The notes beneath the pieces are model-generated. The model was not told the DNA's origin, did not search any database, and saw nothing but the letters and a program-made list of their open reading frames with translations. Below are positions 1 through 8,587 of a stretch of 23,339 nucleotides of DNA, one piece after another. Where the stretch lies: the NCBI GenBank assembly GCA_937996615.1, contig CALKVD010000097.1, positions 1 through 23,339 on the forward strand, read 5' to 3'. Position numbers and translations under genes: made by a program. Numbering within the stretch: the stretch's first letter is position 1; each line of letters begins with the position of its first letter. This DNA comes from an uncultured Rickettsiales bacterium (GTDB taxonomy: Bacteria > Pseudomonadota > Alphaproteobacteria > Rickettsiales > Midichloriaceae).

Positions 1-1154
1 CATGTGTTGACCGAGCTGACTTGCCAATTTTAACAAAAACCTTTGGCAAACGGAAAGCATGGCTAATCGCGTCCCAATTTGGAGTATGTGCTAGTTTGTT
101 CCTGATTGCCAGTCTTGAACCCAAAAATGATCTAACAGTATTAATATTATGCTCTTGTTTGTTGGCTTTTTTTGCAGCAACTCAGGAAACAATAATGCTA
201 GGTTATGATATGGGTAGAATGTCAAAAGAGGAATATGGTATTGGTGAAGCTATGCGTGTTGGTTTCTATCGTATCGGAATGGTCATTGCTAGCGCTGGAG
301 CATTGTATCTAGCAAACTTTATGTCTTGGAATAAAGTATATTTGATTATGGGGGCCATTTCCGGGATTGGAGTTATTGCAATGATGTTGGTTGATGAGCC
401 GGAATATAAAATTGATACTGGTGAGTCGGATCGTGAAAAAAAAGCGCGTGAATATTTGCAAAATCACCAAAGAGTTAACCAAAAATATGCCAAAATTCTA
501 GGTTGGATTCACTGTGCCTTTATTGCCCCAATTAGCAATCTGATGCGTCAACAAAACTGGCTGTTGGTTTTGCTCATAATGTTTTTATATAAGGCTAGCG
601 ACAATCTAATTGGCAATATGCATAACATATTTTATTCATATATAGGTTTTTCTAAAATAGAAATTGCTAATGCTTCCAAAATATTTGGAATGTTTGCTTC
701 AATTACCGGAGGCATTTGGGGCGGCATTTTAGTTTCACGGATTGGAGTGATCAAATCATTATTTTATGGCTGTATTCTCCACAGTATTGGTATCGCTTCT
801 TATCTTGTTTTATGTGAGACTGGGTATAATATAATAATGCTTTATGTGATTGTAGGAATCGAACACTTCACAGGAGGATTGCGCACCACCGCTCTTTTCG
901 TTTGCCGAATGCACTATTGCTCAGAGACTTATGCAATTACCCAATTAGCATTAATGTCATCAATCATCACACTAGGCCGCACGACTTTTTCTTCGCTTTC
1001 TGGCTTTCTTATAGAATCATTGGGTTGGAGTTGGTTTTTTGCTGTTGCAGCGCTATTATCATTACCGGGCTTAGGTTTGGTTCTGCTGTTGGGTCGATTA
1101 GAGAATTCAGCTTTAGATTGCAATAATCCTATGAAAAAAAATAATCAAAAATAG
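1..1154 (+). CDS. ampG: AmpG-like MFS permease, 5' end outside the window
   Basis: Inner-membrane major facilitator transporter of the AmpG type, which in known members imports anhydromuropeptides for cell-wall recycling. The reading frame is open from the window edge (first whole codon at position 3), so the TTG at 21 is not a real start and the N-terminus is missing. The first visible residues, VDRADLPILTKTFGKRKAW, match the cytoplasmic loop after TM2 in AmpG-type carriers (an Asp-Arg followed by a basic GKRKAW segment). About ten hydrophobic helices follow, with a basic charged loop around EKKAREYLQNHQRVNQKYAK in the middle. Rickettsiales often carry several AmpG paralogues whose substrates are not established, so the substrate here is inferred from family only. 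The gene ends in an AT-rich gap before tRNA-Lys. Confidence 0.8.
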   Translation, partial: CVDRADLPILTKTFGKRKAWLIASQFGVCASLFLIASLEPKNDLTVLILCSCLLAFFAATQETIMLGYDMGRMSKEEYGIGEAMRVGFYRIGMVIASAGALYLANFMSWNKVYLIMGAISGIGVIAMMLVDEPEYKIDTGESDREKKAREYLQNHQRVNQKYAKILGWIHCAFIAPISNLMRQQNWLLVLLIMFLYKASDNLIGNMHNIFYSYIGFSKIEIANASKIFGMFASITGGIWGGILVSRIGVIKSLFYGCILHSIGIASYLVLCETGYNIIMLYVIVGIEHFTGGLRTTALFVCRMHYCSETYAITQLALMSSIITLGRTTFSSLSGFLIESLGWSWFFAVAALLSLPGLGLVLLLGRLENSALDCNNPMKKNNQK

Positions 1155-1203
1155 CAACAAAATAAATTTTGCAAATTATTTCATAAATTAAATAAAAAAA
1201 CAC

Positions 1204-1232
1204 TTTATTACTAACTACATATATGTTACAAT
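1204..1232 (+). promoter_or_regulatory. Possible promoter for tRNA-Lys
   Basis: TTTATT (1204-1209), a 17-bp gap and TACAAT (1227-1232) lie about 30 bp upstream of the tRNA. The -10 matches five of six consensus bases but the -35 only three, so this is a weak call in very AT-rich DNA. Confidence 0.3.
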
Positions 1233-1260
1233 CAGCGAAGGTATTCAAACCAAATCACTA

Positions 1261-1336
1261 GATCCCGTAGCTCAGCCGGTAGAGCAACTGACTTTTAATC
1301 AGTAGGTCACGCGTTCGAATCGCGTCGGGATCACCA
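1261..1336 (+). tRNA. tRNA-Lys (anticodon TTT)
   Basis: Complete 76-nt cloverleaf. Acceptor stem GATCCCG (1261-1267) pairs with CGGGATC (1326-1332), followed by discriminator A and an encoded CCA (1334-1336). The anticodon arm is ACTGA-CTTTTAA-TCAGT with anticodon TTT at 1294-1296, and the T loop is the standard TTCGAAT. It decodes AAA and AAG lysine codons. A T-run follows immediately and may end transcription; otherwise the transcript could run on into the glutamate dehydrogenase gene about 170 bp downstream. Confidence 0.97.
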
Positions 1337-1509
1337 CTTTTTTTATTCTCCCATACTTCCTCTATTCTAAATCGTGAGGTATACTGTTTATTATCAAGAG
1401 ATATAAAAAACAAATTTTCATAGAATATATATTTTTATCCTTGCAGAAACCTTGTACAAAGGCTAATTATTATTATCATTATCACAACTCATTAGAGGCA
1501 TTGTTTTTT

Positions 1510-4500
1510 ATGAACTCTTATCAAAATTTAATTAAATCTATTCAAAGCAATGAAGCAAAAGATCTCGCGTCATTACTCTATTATCCGTTTGATTCCAATG
1601 GCTTTCAAGATTCTAGACTTGAACTCGACGACATAAAATTTGGCATATCAAGGATAATTGATCTATTAGCAAGTACTAAAAATAACCAACCTTGGATATT
1701 GGACATAACTCAAACTCAAAAAACAAGTGATATGCTAATGATCACTGTTTTAAATCAACCTGCAGAAATTATTATCGATACAATTGTCTCGATTCTCCAA
1801 TCGCAACGAATCAGCATTAAATGGTTTGTACAAAAAAATCTATATGTAGAACGAGGAGTAACTGGTAATATTATTAGCATATCGCAACCAAATCACACAC
1901 AAAAAGATCAAAATCAAACCATTTCATCCCTGATCTCATCTAAAAATATAATGAGCTTACAGCTTTTTGTTGAATCTCCATTCGAAAATCTAGAGAGTTT
2001 AGATAAATTCCGCAACAACATCAGTTCAGCTTTGAATGATACTAACTTAGCTATAAGAGATAAAACTAAAATAACCAAAAAGCTGGAAGCTATTGCCCAA
2101 GAACTGGAACAAAAGCCAGCCGACAACTATGGTGCCGAACGTAATTTAATTCAACCAGAGATTGCGAGTTTAATCCGCTGGCTACAGGCTGGCAATTTCG
2201 AATCTCTAGGATATAGCGAATGCAAAATTGAAAATCAAAAATTAATTAATTTAGATTCAGGAGAGACTTATGGAATTTTGTCAAATCCCAATCCAAATAT
2301 CAGTGACATTATTACGATAAGAGACGAAATAAACCTAGAACAAGAAAACTTTAGTATAGCATATAGCAACAAGATTTCGTCGGTCTTAAGAGCAAATAAT
2401 ATGGATTGTATTTTGATCAAAAACCCTAGCAATTCCAATACACAAAACACATTTCATGTTATTTTAGGATTTTTCTATTCTACGATCTATTCTCAAGCAA
2501 TAACAGATATTCCAATTATTCGTCACAAAATTAAGCAAATTTTAGCCGCAGAACCATTTCAAAATGATTCCTATAACGCACGCGAAGGAGTCAGAGCGAT
2601 CCAATTCCATTCTCGCTCAGAGCTATGGCGCCTCAACCAAGATCAAATCAAAACAATGATGTGGGATCTAGCTCAGTTGCATATTCTGCCTCGGGTCCAA
2701 GTTACCTTGAATCTTGATGATCAAAATCATTCTGTCAGTGTATTAATTTTTGTACCCAAAGCTAGATTTAGTACTAACATCAGAACAAAAATTGAAGAAT
2801 GGCTATCTAAAGAGCTGAAGGCATCAAACTGTAAACGTTATATACAAGTTACAGACTTGCCATTGGTTAGAGTTCATTTGGTCTTTTTTCTTGGAAATGC
2901 ATATAGCAAAAATATTGATATTAAAAGAATTGAAACCCAAGTTACCTCAATGCTTTCAGATTGGGAAGACCAGTTGCAAGCTGAGTTACATAAAAAATAT
3001 GGTATTGTCAAAGGTAATGCTAAACTATTACAATATTCCAGCGCCTTCTCGCCAGATTATAGTCTCCGTTTTTCTGGAGTACAAGCGATTCATGATATTG
3101 ACACCGCCGAAGTGGTAGTTGCAACAAATACTGTGCAATATAACTTTTCTGCCGCACAATATGATAATATAATAGAACTAAGAGTATACTCTCGCAATCA
3201 CCCCCTAGAGCTTTCTGCTATCACCCCCTTGCTTGAAAATCTTGGGTTTATTGTTATCAATATTGCAAACTATGATATCAAACTCCAAAATGGGAGCAAC
3301 GAAACAAAACATGTATACTTACAACACTTAAACCTCAGACCTAAACACCTAGAACTTTGGACCTTATTAACCAGCGCCAAAAAGCAAAATCTTGAAATAG
3401 CAATGGCTGCAATATACTATGGGTTACTTGATGACGATTGTTTCAACAAACTCATAACTTATACCGATTTAAATTGGAGAGAAGCTAATGTTCTGCGTGC
3501 AATTGCCAAGTATATGAAGCAAGGCGGAATTCAAACTTCAGTTGAAGAAATTGCCAGCATAATAATTCAAAACCGAGAAGTAGCAGAAGGGATCTTTGGT
3601 TTATTTGCAGAAAAATTCCTCAACAAAAATTCTGTAACTGCTAACATGATAGCAAAATCAACAGATCTAATATTGCAAAATATAAACAAAATAACCTCAA
3701 CAGAAGCAGATAAAATATTCAGATGCTATCTAGATATTATCCTGGCTATGTTAAGAACCAACTATGACCAAACTGATATCGATGGTAGAAATAAATCCTA
3801 CCTTTCTTTTAAGATAGATTCAGCTAAAGTCACTTGGCTACCATTACCCTATCCTTATTGCGAAATCTTTGTCTATTCTAATAGATTTGAAGGCATCCAT
3901 CTCAGGGGAGGCAAAGTTGCAAGAGGTGGGCTAAGATGGTCTGATAGATTCAATGATTACCGCTATGAAATACTGGGATTGATGCAGGCCCAAGTTACTA
4001 AGAATGCTGTCATAATTCCAACTGGAGCCAAAGGAGGCTTTGTGATCAAAAGTGTTAATCCTTCTGATAATGAAGCATTTTTTAACGAAGGTGTTGCCTG
4101 CTATAAACTATTTTTGTGTGGACTTTTAGATATTACTGATAACCTAATCGATGGAAAGATAGTAAAACCTCAAAGAGCTATTTGCTATGATGATAATGAT
4201 CCATATTTAGTTGTAGCTGCTGACAAAGGAACTGCATCGTTTTCTGATTATGCTAATGAAGTTTCATCTTGGTATAAATTTTGGCTAGGCGATGCATTTG
4301 CTTCTGGTGGATCACAAGGCTACAGCCACAAAGATATCGGAATCACAGCTCGGGGCGCTTGGGTTTTAGCCAAACAACATCTAGCCAGAATCAAAATAGA
4401 TCCAGACCTTAATCCATTTACAGTTGTAGGAATTGGCGACATGTCTGGTGATGTTTTTGGTAATGGTTTATTAGGCGCAAAATGCATCAAATTAGTTGCA

Positions 4501-6330
4501 GCTTTTAACCATATGCATATATTCATTGACCCAAATCCTGTCAACTTAGAAAAAAGTATGGCCGAACGACAACGTCTTTTTGACCTACCTGGATCAAAAT
4601 GGTCGGATTACAATCCCGAGCTAATTTCAAGCGGTGGCGGTGTATTTTCTCGCAACCTTAAAACAATCACAATCACTCCAGAGATGCACCTTGCTCTTGG
4701 CATTCCTCCACATATCACAAAGTTGTCTCCAAACGAAATGATAATTGCAATTCTCAAAGCCCCAGTAGATCTACTCTGGAACGGCGGCATAGGAACATAT
4801 GTAAAAGCAGAACACGAAAGTCATCAAAATGTTAACAATCGCACCAATGATTGCTTGCGTATAAATGGAAATGAATTAAGAGCTAAGGTTGTAGCTGAAG
4901 GAGGTAATCTAGGATTCACACAATACGGCAGAGTAGAATATGCAAGAACTGGAGGTTTAATCAATACCGATTTTATTGATAATTCTGGTGGGGTTGATTG
5001 CTCCGACCATGAAGTCAATATCAAAATAGGTATAGCACCAATGGTCGTTGACGGATTGCTCGATCAAAATTCTCGCAACAACCTCCTAGCCTCAATCACA
5101 ACTGAAGTTGCTGATAGTGTGTTGCGCCATAATGAGTTACAAGGTCAGTTAATTGATATTGAAGAATCTCAGGCAGCAAAGAATATAGCAGGACATTCTT
5201 GGCTCATAAAATTACTTGAAAACAAAGGAATGTTGAATCGAATAGTAGAAAAATTACCTTCAGCTGAAGAAATGAATACTCTGATTGCAAACGGTGATAA
5301 ATTAACTAGACCAGAATTAGCTGTCCTAGTAGCTTATGCTAAAAATGCTGCTACTGACATCCTGAACCAAATTAAGTTTATAGATGAAGCCTACTTCCGA
5401 AATATGCTGTTAACATATTTTCCTCGAAAACTTGTCGATACTCCAAAGGCAACCGATTACCTACAAAACCACAAGTTGAGCAATGAAATTATCAGCACAA
5501 TATTAGCTAATGACTTTATTAATACAATGGGATGTCTGGAATTCCATCAATTACTGAATAATGATGAACAAAATGCAAAAATAATCATGATAGCGTTCAT
5601 CGTTGCCAAATATACAACTGGTTTAAACGTTGTCTGGGATAACGTCGAAAAATTACTCGGACAAATAGATTCAAAATTGCGAATCAAGCTTTTTATAATG
5701 CTCCAAGATATGATTTCCAAAGTTATGAGCTGGCTACTAGGTAATCAATCACTCTTTATCCAAAAATATTCGTTTGATATCCAAAAAATGTGGAACATTG
5801 CTGTTGCATATATCGATATTCTAACCGAAGCTTATATTTGCGGCTCAATCACAAATGCTCCCAAATCACCATATCAAGAGTTGGAGTCATTAAAAGGCAA
5901 AATAGACAATAAACAACTAAAGTTATTGCAATCAATCCATATATATGGCGACTATTTTGATATAATCAGTACATTTGCTCATAAAAATGATATAATTCTG
6001 TCAGCTCAAGCATACTATAATGTCTATAAATCATTAGAATTATCAGAAATATTGCTAAGATATGAGTTTTTACTCGACCAATCAGAACATGGATTGCGTA
6101 CTGCTGGCTATTCTATTATTCTTGATATTAGAAACGATGTGAGGAATATAATTAGCAAGTATATAAACAGTGAAGGGTTAAATATAGAGCAACTTTTTGA
6201 TAAAAACACTTTTGACAGTTATAAAGATTATATAGCATCATATAACACCGCAACATCAGAGAGTAACGTTTTAGTATCAATGATCGGACTTAAAACCCAA
6301 CTTATCAGATTAGCTGAAAGTCTGAAATAG
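1510..6330 (+). CDS. gdhB: NAD-specific glutamate dehydrogenase, giant (about 180 kDa) type
   Basis: Oxidatively deaminates glutamate to 2-oxoglutarate and ammonia with NAD+, feeding amino-acid carbon into the TCA cycle; cytoplasmic. At 1606 residues it fits the large alphaproteobacterial class (usually about 1,580-1,620). The long N-terminal regulatory part is followed by the catalytic core: RGGLRWSDR at residues 805-813, GAKGGF at 839-844 (glutamate site with its lysine), GIGDMSGDVFGNG at 974-986 and a WNGGIGTY segment shortly after. The frame is open back to a TTG at 1441, but the extra 23 residues look non-coding (a Tyr/His run). I chose the ATG at 1510, which has AGAGG at 1494-1498 eleven bases upstream. 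holC starts 31 bp after the stop, so the two are probably co-transcribed. Confidence 0.96.
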   Translation: MNSYQNLIKSIQSNEAKDLASLLYYPFDSNGFQDSRLELDDIKFGISRIIDLLASTKNNQPWILDITQTQKTSDMLMITVLNQPAEIIIDTIVSILQSQRISIKWFVQKNLYVERGVTGNIISISQPNHTQKDQNQTISSLISSKNIMSLQLFVESPFENLESLDKFRNNISSALNDTNLAIRDKTKITKKLEAIAQELEQKPADNYGAERNLIQPEIASLIRWLQAGNFESLGYSECKIENQKLINLDSGETYGILSNPNPNISDIITIRDEINLEQENFSIAYSNKISSVLRANNMDCILIKNPSNSNTQNTFHVILGFFYSTIYSQAITDIPIIRHKIKQILAAEPFQNDSYNAREGVRAIQFHSRSELWRLNQDQIKTMMWDLAQLHILPRVQVTLNLDDQNHSVSVLIFVPKARFSTNIRTKIEEWLSKELKASNCKRYIQVTDLPLVRVHLVFFLGNAYSKNIDIKRIETQVTSMLSDWEDQLQAELHKKYGIVKGNAKLLQYSSAFSPDYSLRFSGVQAIHDIDTAEVVVATNTVQYNFSAAQYDNIIELRVYSRNHPLELSAITPLLENLGFIVINIANYDIKLQNGSNETKHVYLQHLNLRPKHLELWTLLTSAKKQNLEIAMAAIYYGLLDDDCFNKLITYTDLNWREANVLRAIAKYMKQGGIQTSVEEIASIIIQNREVAEGIFGLFAEKFLNKNSVTANMIAKSTDLILQNINKITSTEADKIFRCYLDIILAMLRTNYDQTDIDGRNKSYLSFKIDSAKVTWLPLPYPYCEIFVYSNRFEGIHLRGGKVARGGLRWSDRFNDYRYEILGLMQAQVTKNAVIIPTGAKGGFVIKSVNPSDNEAFFNEGVACYKLFLCGLLDITDNLIDGKIVKPQRAICYDDNDPYLVVAADKGTASFSDYANEVSSWYKFWLGDAFASGGSQGYSHKDIGITARGAWVLAKQHLARIKIDPDLNPFTVVGIGDMSGDVFGNGLLGAKCIKLVAAFNHMHIFIDPNPVNLEKSMAERQRLFDLPGSKWSDYNPELISSGGGVFSRNLKTITITPEMHLALGIPPHITKLSPNEMIIAILKAPVDLLWNGGIGTYVKAEHESHQNVNNRTNDCLRINGNELRAKVVAEGGNLGFTQYGRVEYARTGGLINTDFIDNSGGVDCSDHEVNIKIGIAPMVVDGLLDQNSRNNLLASITTEVADSVLRHNELQGQLIDIEESQAAKNIAGHSWLIKLLENKGMLNRIVEKLPSAEEMNTLIANGDKLTRPELAVLVAYAKNAATDILNQIKFIDEAYFRNMLLTYFPRKLVDTPKATDYLQNHKLSNEIISTILANDFINTMGCLEFHQLLNNDEQNAKIIMIAFIVAKYTTGLNVVWDNVEKLLGQIDSKLRIKLFIMLQDMISKVMSWLLGNQSLFIQKYSFDIQKMWNIAVAYIDILTEAYICGSITNAPKSPYQELESLKGKIDNKQLKLLQSIHIYGDYFDIISTFAHKNDIILSAQAYYNVYKSLELSEILLRYEFLLDQSEHGLRTAGYSIILDIRNDVRNIISKYINSEGLNIEQLFDKNTFDSYKDYIASYNTATSESNVLVSMIGLKTQLIRLAESLK

Positions 6331-6361
6331 TTGTACTGACAAATAAACCTACGATTGTAAA

Positions 6362-6961
6362 ATGAATATAGAACAAGAAATAAATTTTTATTTTTTCCCT
6401 CAAGAGACCTATCTCAAGAGCATAGGCCTCTTACTACAACAAATCCATATCCAAGCGTTGCAAAATGATGATCGATTGGATCAAATACCAAATTTGGAAA
6501 AAAAAGAAGCGATGATTAAACCGATGCCTAATCTAAGCAATCGGATATTTATTCTATGTTCCTCGTTACAACAAATGCAGCAATATGATGAAGGTCTTTG
6601 GGTTTACTCTCAGTTATCTTTTCTTCCCCACTCTACTGAAAATGACATAAAGCTTGAACAACAACCTGTAGTTTTAGGCACAGATCCAAAATCAATCCAG
6701 AAGGCTGGAGATGGTTTTAAAATTTTGCTTCTAATGCCTGAAGCATTACAAAATTTAAGATCGGAGTTTTATGGAATTGCTGGGCATATCCAAAAAATAA
6801 TTGTACCACTTACAGTTGAGAAACCAACTTCAGAAGAAAATATGAAACAATCAGCAGCTAACTATCTTAAGTTCGTAGCAAATTCCAATCCTCAATTAAA
6901 TGTTAACATTGTTTATAAAAATCCAGAAACAAATCACTGGGTTAAAAAAGCAATGAACTAG
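6362..6961 (+). CDS. holC: DNA polymerase III subunit chi (HolC) family
   Basis: Clamp-loader accessory subunit that links the replisome to single-strand binding protein. The match rests on two family-typical blocks: LWVYSQLSFLPH at residues 79-90 (family pattern LWTF...SFLPH) and QPVVLGTD at 101-108, with a short beta strand INFYFF at the N-terminus. At 199 residues it is longer than the usual 140-150. A charged insert at about residues 33-60 separates the first helix from the strand RIFILCSS, and there is extra sequence near the C-terminus. The ATG at 6362 has no visible Shine-Dalgarno. It follows the dehydrogenase gene by 31 bp and is the last gene before a convergent neighbour. The assignment is by pattern only. 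Confidence 0.75.
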   Translation: MNIEQEINFYFFPQETYLKSIGLLLQQIHIQALQNDDRLDQIPNLEKKEAMIKPMPNLSNRIFILCSSLQQMQQYDEGLWVYSQLSFLPHSTENDIKLEQQPVVLGTDPKSIQKAGDGFKILLLMPEALQNLRSEFYGIAGHIQKIIVPLTVEKPTSEENMKQSAANYLKFVANSNPQLNVNIVYKNPETNHWVKKAMN

Positions 6962-7104
6962 GATTGAACTTAAACTAATCGAAATTTTTGTCCTGACTGG
7001 TCAAAGCTATGCATAAGAGCAAATCAAAATTATATTAACGAAATAACATGACACATTAATATAAACGAGCTTAATCAGGTTTTAAGGAAGAAGTGATTGC
7101 TTGA

Positions 7105-8184
7105 TCATGATTCACTACGAATAAGGTTGTTTAATTTTCCTTTTTCATCTTCTGATAAAAATTTACGTGAGGCAAATTGGTATACTATTCCCAAAGTAAA
7201 AATAGTCGCAAAGATTAATGATGTTATATAAATCCCTTGGCTAGTACCAGTTTTGGTTTTAATAATCTGGTCATAGCTTACAGCTGCTCCACCTAGAGTT
7301 ATACAAGAAGCAAAGATACCTAGGATAGATCGCAACATACTTGGCTTGCCCATCTTATTTAGATATGTTTGTGAGTTGCGACTTTCATCAAAACATAAAA
7401 CATCTTTGCCATCTAAATCTTGATCTGTTTTGATTTGCAAAGCTATCGTATCAATTTTATTTCTGTCTTCATTGCTCAGAACTTTTTGCGTTGCCCAAAA
7501 AAAGGCCCCACATAAACAAAGGGTGGTTCCCCAAATTATTCCTATTTTACTTAACAAAGTATTAGCTGAAGAGTAAGAATATGCACCAAATGCAACTGTC
7601 GCTAAACCAAAAGACCCATGGCGAAAGATTCTGGAAGATTCTATCGTGCCATATTGTAGCATATCCTGAATTTTAGCCTTTTTTTCTTCTAGTTTTGGAT
7701 CCAATTTTTTAACATCTCCTTGTCCGCTCCCCTCTGTTGTTGCAGCTTTTGGAATTGTCAATCCAGAACTCTCTGCAACTCTTATATTATCTCCGATTAA
7801 ATCATCTGGTTCTTTTTTCCATAACTTTGAATCAGCAAGATTTTTAAGCACAGACAGATCTTTTTCATCACCTGAAAATGTTCTGATCTCAGGATTAGAT
7901 TCAGAATTACCAATCAATAATATTTTAGCCATGTCCGGACTATATAGTCTATTTTCTGGTTGACTTGGCAGCAAAACATCAAGAATCGTACTAGCACCAT
8001 CAACTGGCTTTATCTCCGAAACAAGTACTGAAAATGGCGCCCGCTCTTCTGTATTACCACTTACTGGATCGCTTTCTAGTATTATACTAGATTCATATTC
8101 TACTGCAGTATGAAAGCTTTGACTATCTGTAACATTTTGATCTTTGAGTTCAGAAGACTTGATATTGACATCGTTACTAAGCAT
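7105..8184 (-). CDS. Unrecognised membrane protein with a duplicated two-helix module
   Basis: I do not recognise this 359-residue protein. The first about 185 residues are hydrophilic and acidic with no signal peptide, rich in Ser, Glu and Asp. The C-terminal half has four hydrophobic segments, at about 189-208, 213-234, 283-303 and 317-337. They form two hairpins, each followed by a similar charged motif: QKVLSNEDRNKIDTI at 233-247 and RKFLSEDEKGKLNNLI at 340-355. This suggests an internal duplication. A long soluble N-terminus with C-terminal hairpins would suit a membrane-integrated or secreted host-interaction protein, but nothing proves that. It starts at an ATG behind a good promoter (see 8222-8250) and is convergent with holC. 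A nearby upstream ATG (8196-8198 on the minus strand) is out of frame. Confidence 0.75.
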   Translation of the reverse strand: MLSNDVNIKSSELKDQNVTDSQSFHTAVEYESSIILESDPVSGNTEERAPFSVLVSEIKPVDGASTILDVLLPSQPENRLYSPDMAKILLIGNSESNPEIRTFSGDEKDLSVLKNLADSKLWKKEPDDLIGDNIRVAESSGLTIPKAATTEGSGQGDVKKLDPKLEEKKAKIQDMLQYGTIESSRIFRHGSFGLATVAFGAYSYSSANTLLSKIGIIWGTTLCLCGAFFWATQKVLSNEDRNKIDTIALQIKTDQDLDGKDVLCFDESRNSQTYLNKMGKPSMLRSILGIFASCITLGGAAVSYDQIIKTKTGTSQGIYITSLIFATIFTLGIVYQFASRKFLSEDEKGKLNNLIRSES

Positions 8185-8221
8185 ATTTTTTTTATCATTA
8201 TTAAAATTTGGTGTGCAAGTT

Positions 8222-8250
8222 ATTATACCATAATATATAGCTTTTGTATA
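8222..8250 (-). promoter_or_regulatory. Sigma-70-type promoter with extended -10 for the 359-residue membrane protein
   Basis: On the minus strand: TATACA (8245-8250), a 17-bp spacer ending in TGG, then a perfect TATAAT (8222-8227). The TGn gives an extended -10. Transcription would start near 8214, leaving a leader of about 30 nt before the ATG at 8184. Confidence 0.6.
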
Positions 8251-8253
8251 GCA

Positions 8254-8303
8254 AAAGTTAGTTTTGATACTAATTTTTGTATATTTAAATAAAAACTAAC
8301 TTT
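8254..8303. repeat. 12-bp perfect inverted repeat upstream of the membrane-protein promoter
   Basis: AAAGTTAGTTTT (8254-8265) and its exact reverse complement AAAACTAACTTT (8292-8303) enclose 26 nt that contain a smaller ATAC/GTAT pairing. It abuts the -35 box at 8245-8250. A second small inverted repeat, CTTTTG/CAAAAG (8241-8246 and 8252-8257), overlaps its left arm. It could be an operator or a hairpin; there is no U-tract typical of a terminator on either side. Confidence 0.6.
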
Positions 8304-8343
8304 AATTAAACAATTAAACGATTTTTTAAATAGAATTTTAAAT

Positions 8344-8358
8344 ATTTGACAGTCAAAT
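8344..8358. promoter_or_regulatory. 15-bp perfect palindrome upstream of the SRP RNA gene
   Basis: ATTTGAC-A-GTCAAAT is a perfect odd palindrome with 7-bp arms, the form expected for a dimeric repressor site. It lies about 50 bp upstream of the SRP RNA -35 box and 160 bp upstream of the divergent gene start. No regulator is recognised for it. The rest of 8185-8407 is AT-rich and I see no gene in it. Confidence 0.4.
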
Positions 8359-8407
8359 TTTCATAACTACTTTAGCTTCATCTCCAGCAACAAAACAAAA
8401 TAATGGG

Positions 8408-8436
8408 TTGTGATTTTTTACAGATTTAGCTATAAT
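8408..8436 (+). promoter_or_regulatory. Promoter of the SRP RNA gene
   Basis: TTGTGA (8408-8413), a 17-bp spacer and a perfect TATAAT (8431-8436). The distance from the -10 box to the predicted 5' end of the RNA (8444) is 7 bp, exactly as expected for a transcript starting at the first base of the RNA stem. This agreement supports both calls. Confidence 0.8.
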
Positions 8437-8443
8437 ATCTTTT

Positions 8444-8528
8444 GGGTAAGCAAAGACGAACCCTCTAAAAACCTAGTCAGATTCGAAAGAAAGCAGCTAT
8501 ATTAGAGAGGTTCGGGTTTTTCTTACCC
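8444..8528 (+). ncRNA. ffs: Signal recognition particle RNA (4.5S RNA)
   Basis: RNA of the signal recognition particle, which with Ffh targets membrane and secreted proteins to the translocon. The conserved Ffh-binding hairpin is visible: GTCAG (8476-8480), then TTC-GAAA-GAA (8482-8491), then AGCAGC, matching the E. coli GTCAG...GGAAGGAAGCAGC element. The outer helices also pair: GGGTAAG (8444-8450) with CTTACCC (8522-8528), CGAACC (8457-8462) with GGTTCG (8509-8514), and CTCTAA (8463-8468) with TTAGAG (8502-8507). The apical tetraloop is GAAA, with weaker flanking pairs than in E. coli. At 85 nt it is the short bacterial form without an Alu domain. No terminator hairpin follows, so read-through into the VirB4-like gene 60 bp downstream is possible. 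Confidence 0.92.
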
Positions 8529-8587
8529 ACTTTATTCGGTTATTTTGCAATATTTCAAAATAATATCCAAGATAGTATATAACTCCA

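Noticed and set aside
1441..1509. Glutamate dehydrogenase start at the TTG at 1441
   Set aside because: The encoded 23 residues include a Tyr/His run unlike the family. The ATG at 1510 has an AGAGG at suitable distance.
7030..7064. TTATATTAA ... TTAATATAA inverted repeat between holC and the convergent gene as a terminator
   Set aside because: The arms are only 9 bp and entirely A and T, the loop is 17 nt and there is no U-tract; chance pairing is likely in this sequence.
8110..8292. 60-codon open frame on the plus strand overlapping the start of the 359-residue protein
   Set aside because: It overlaps a longer supported gene and its promoter on the other strand, and its sequence shows no recognisable domain.
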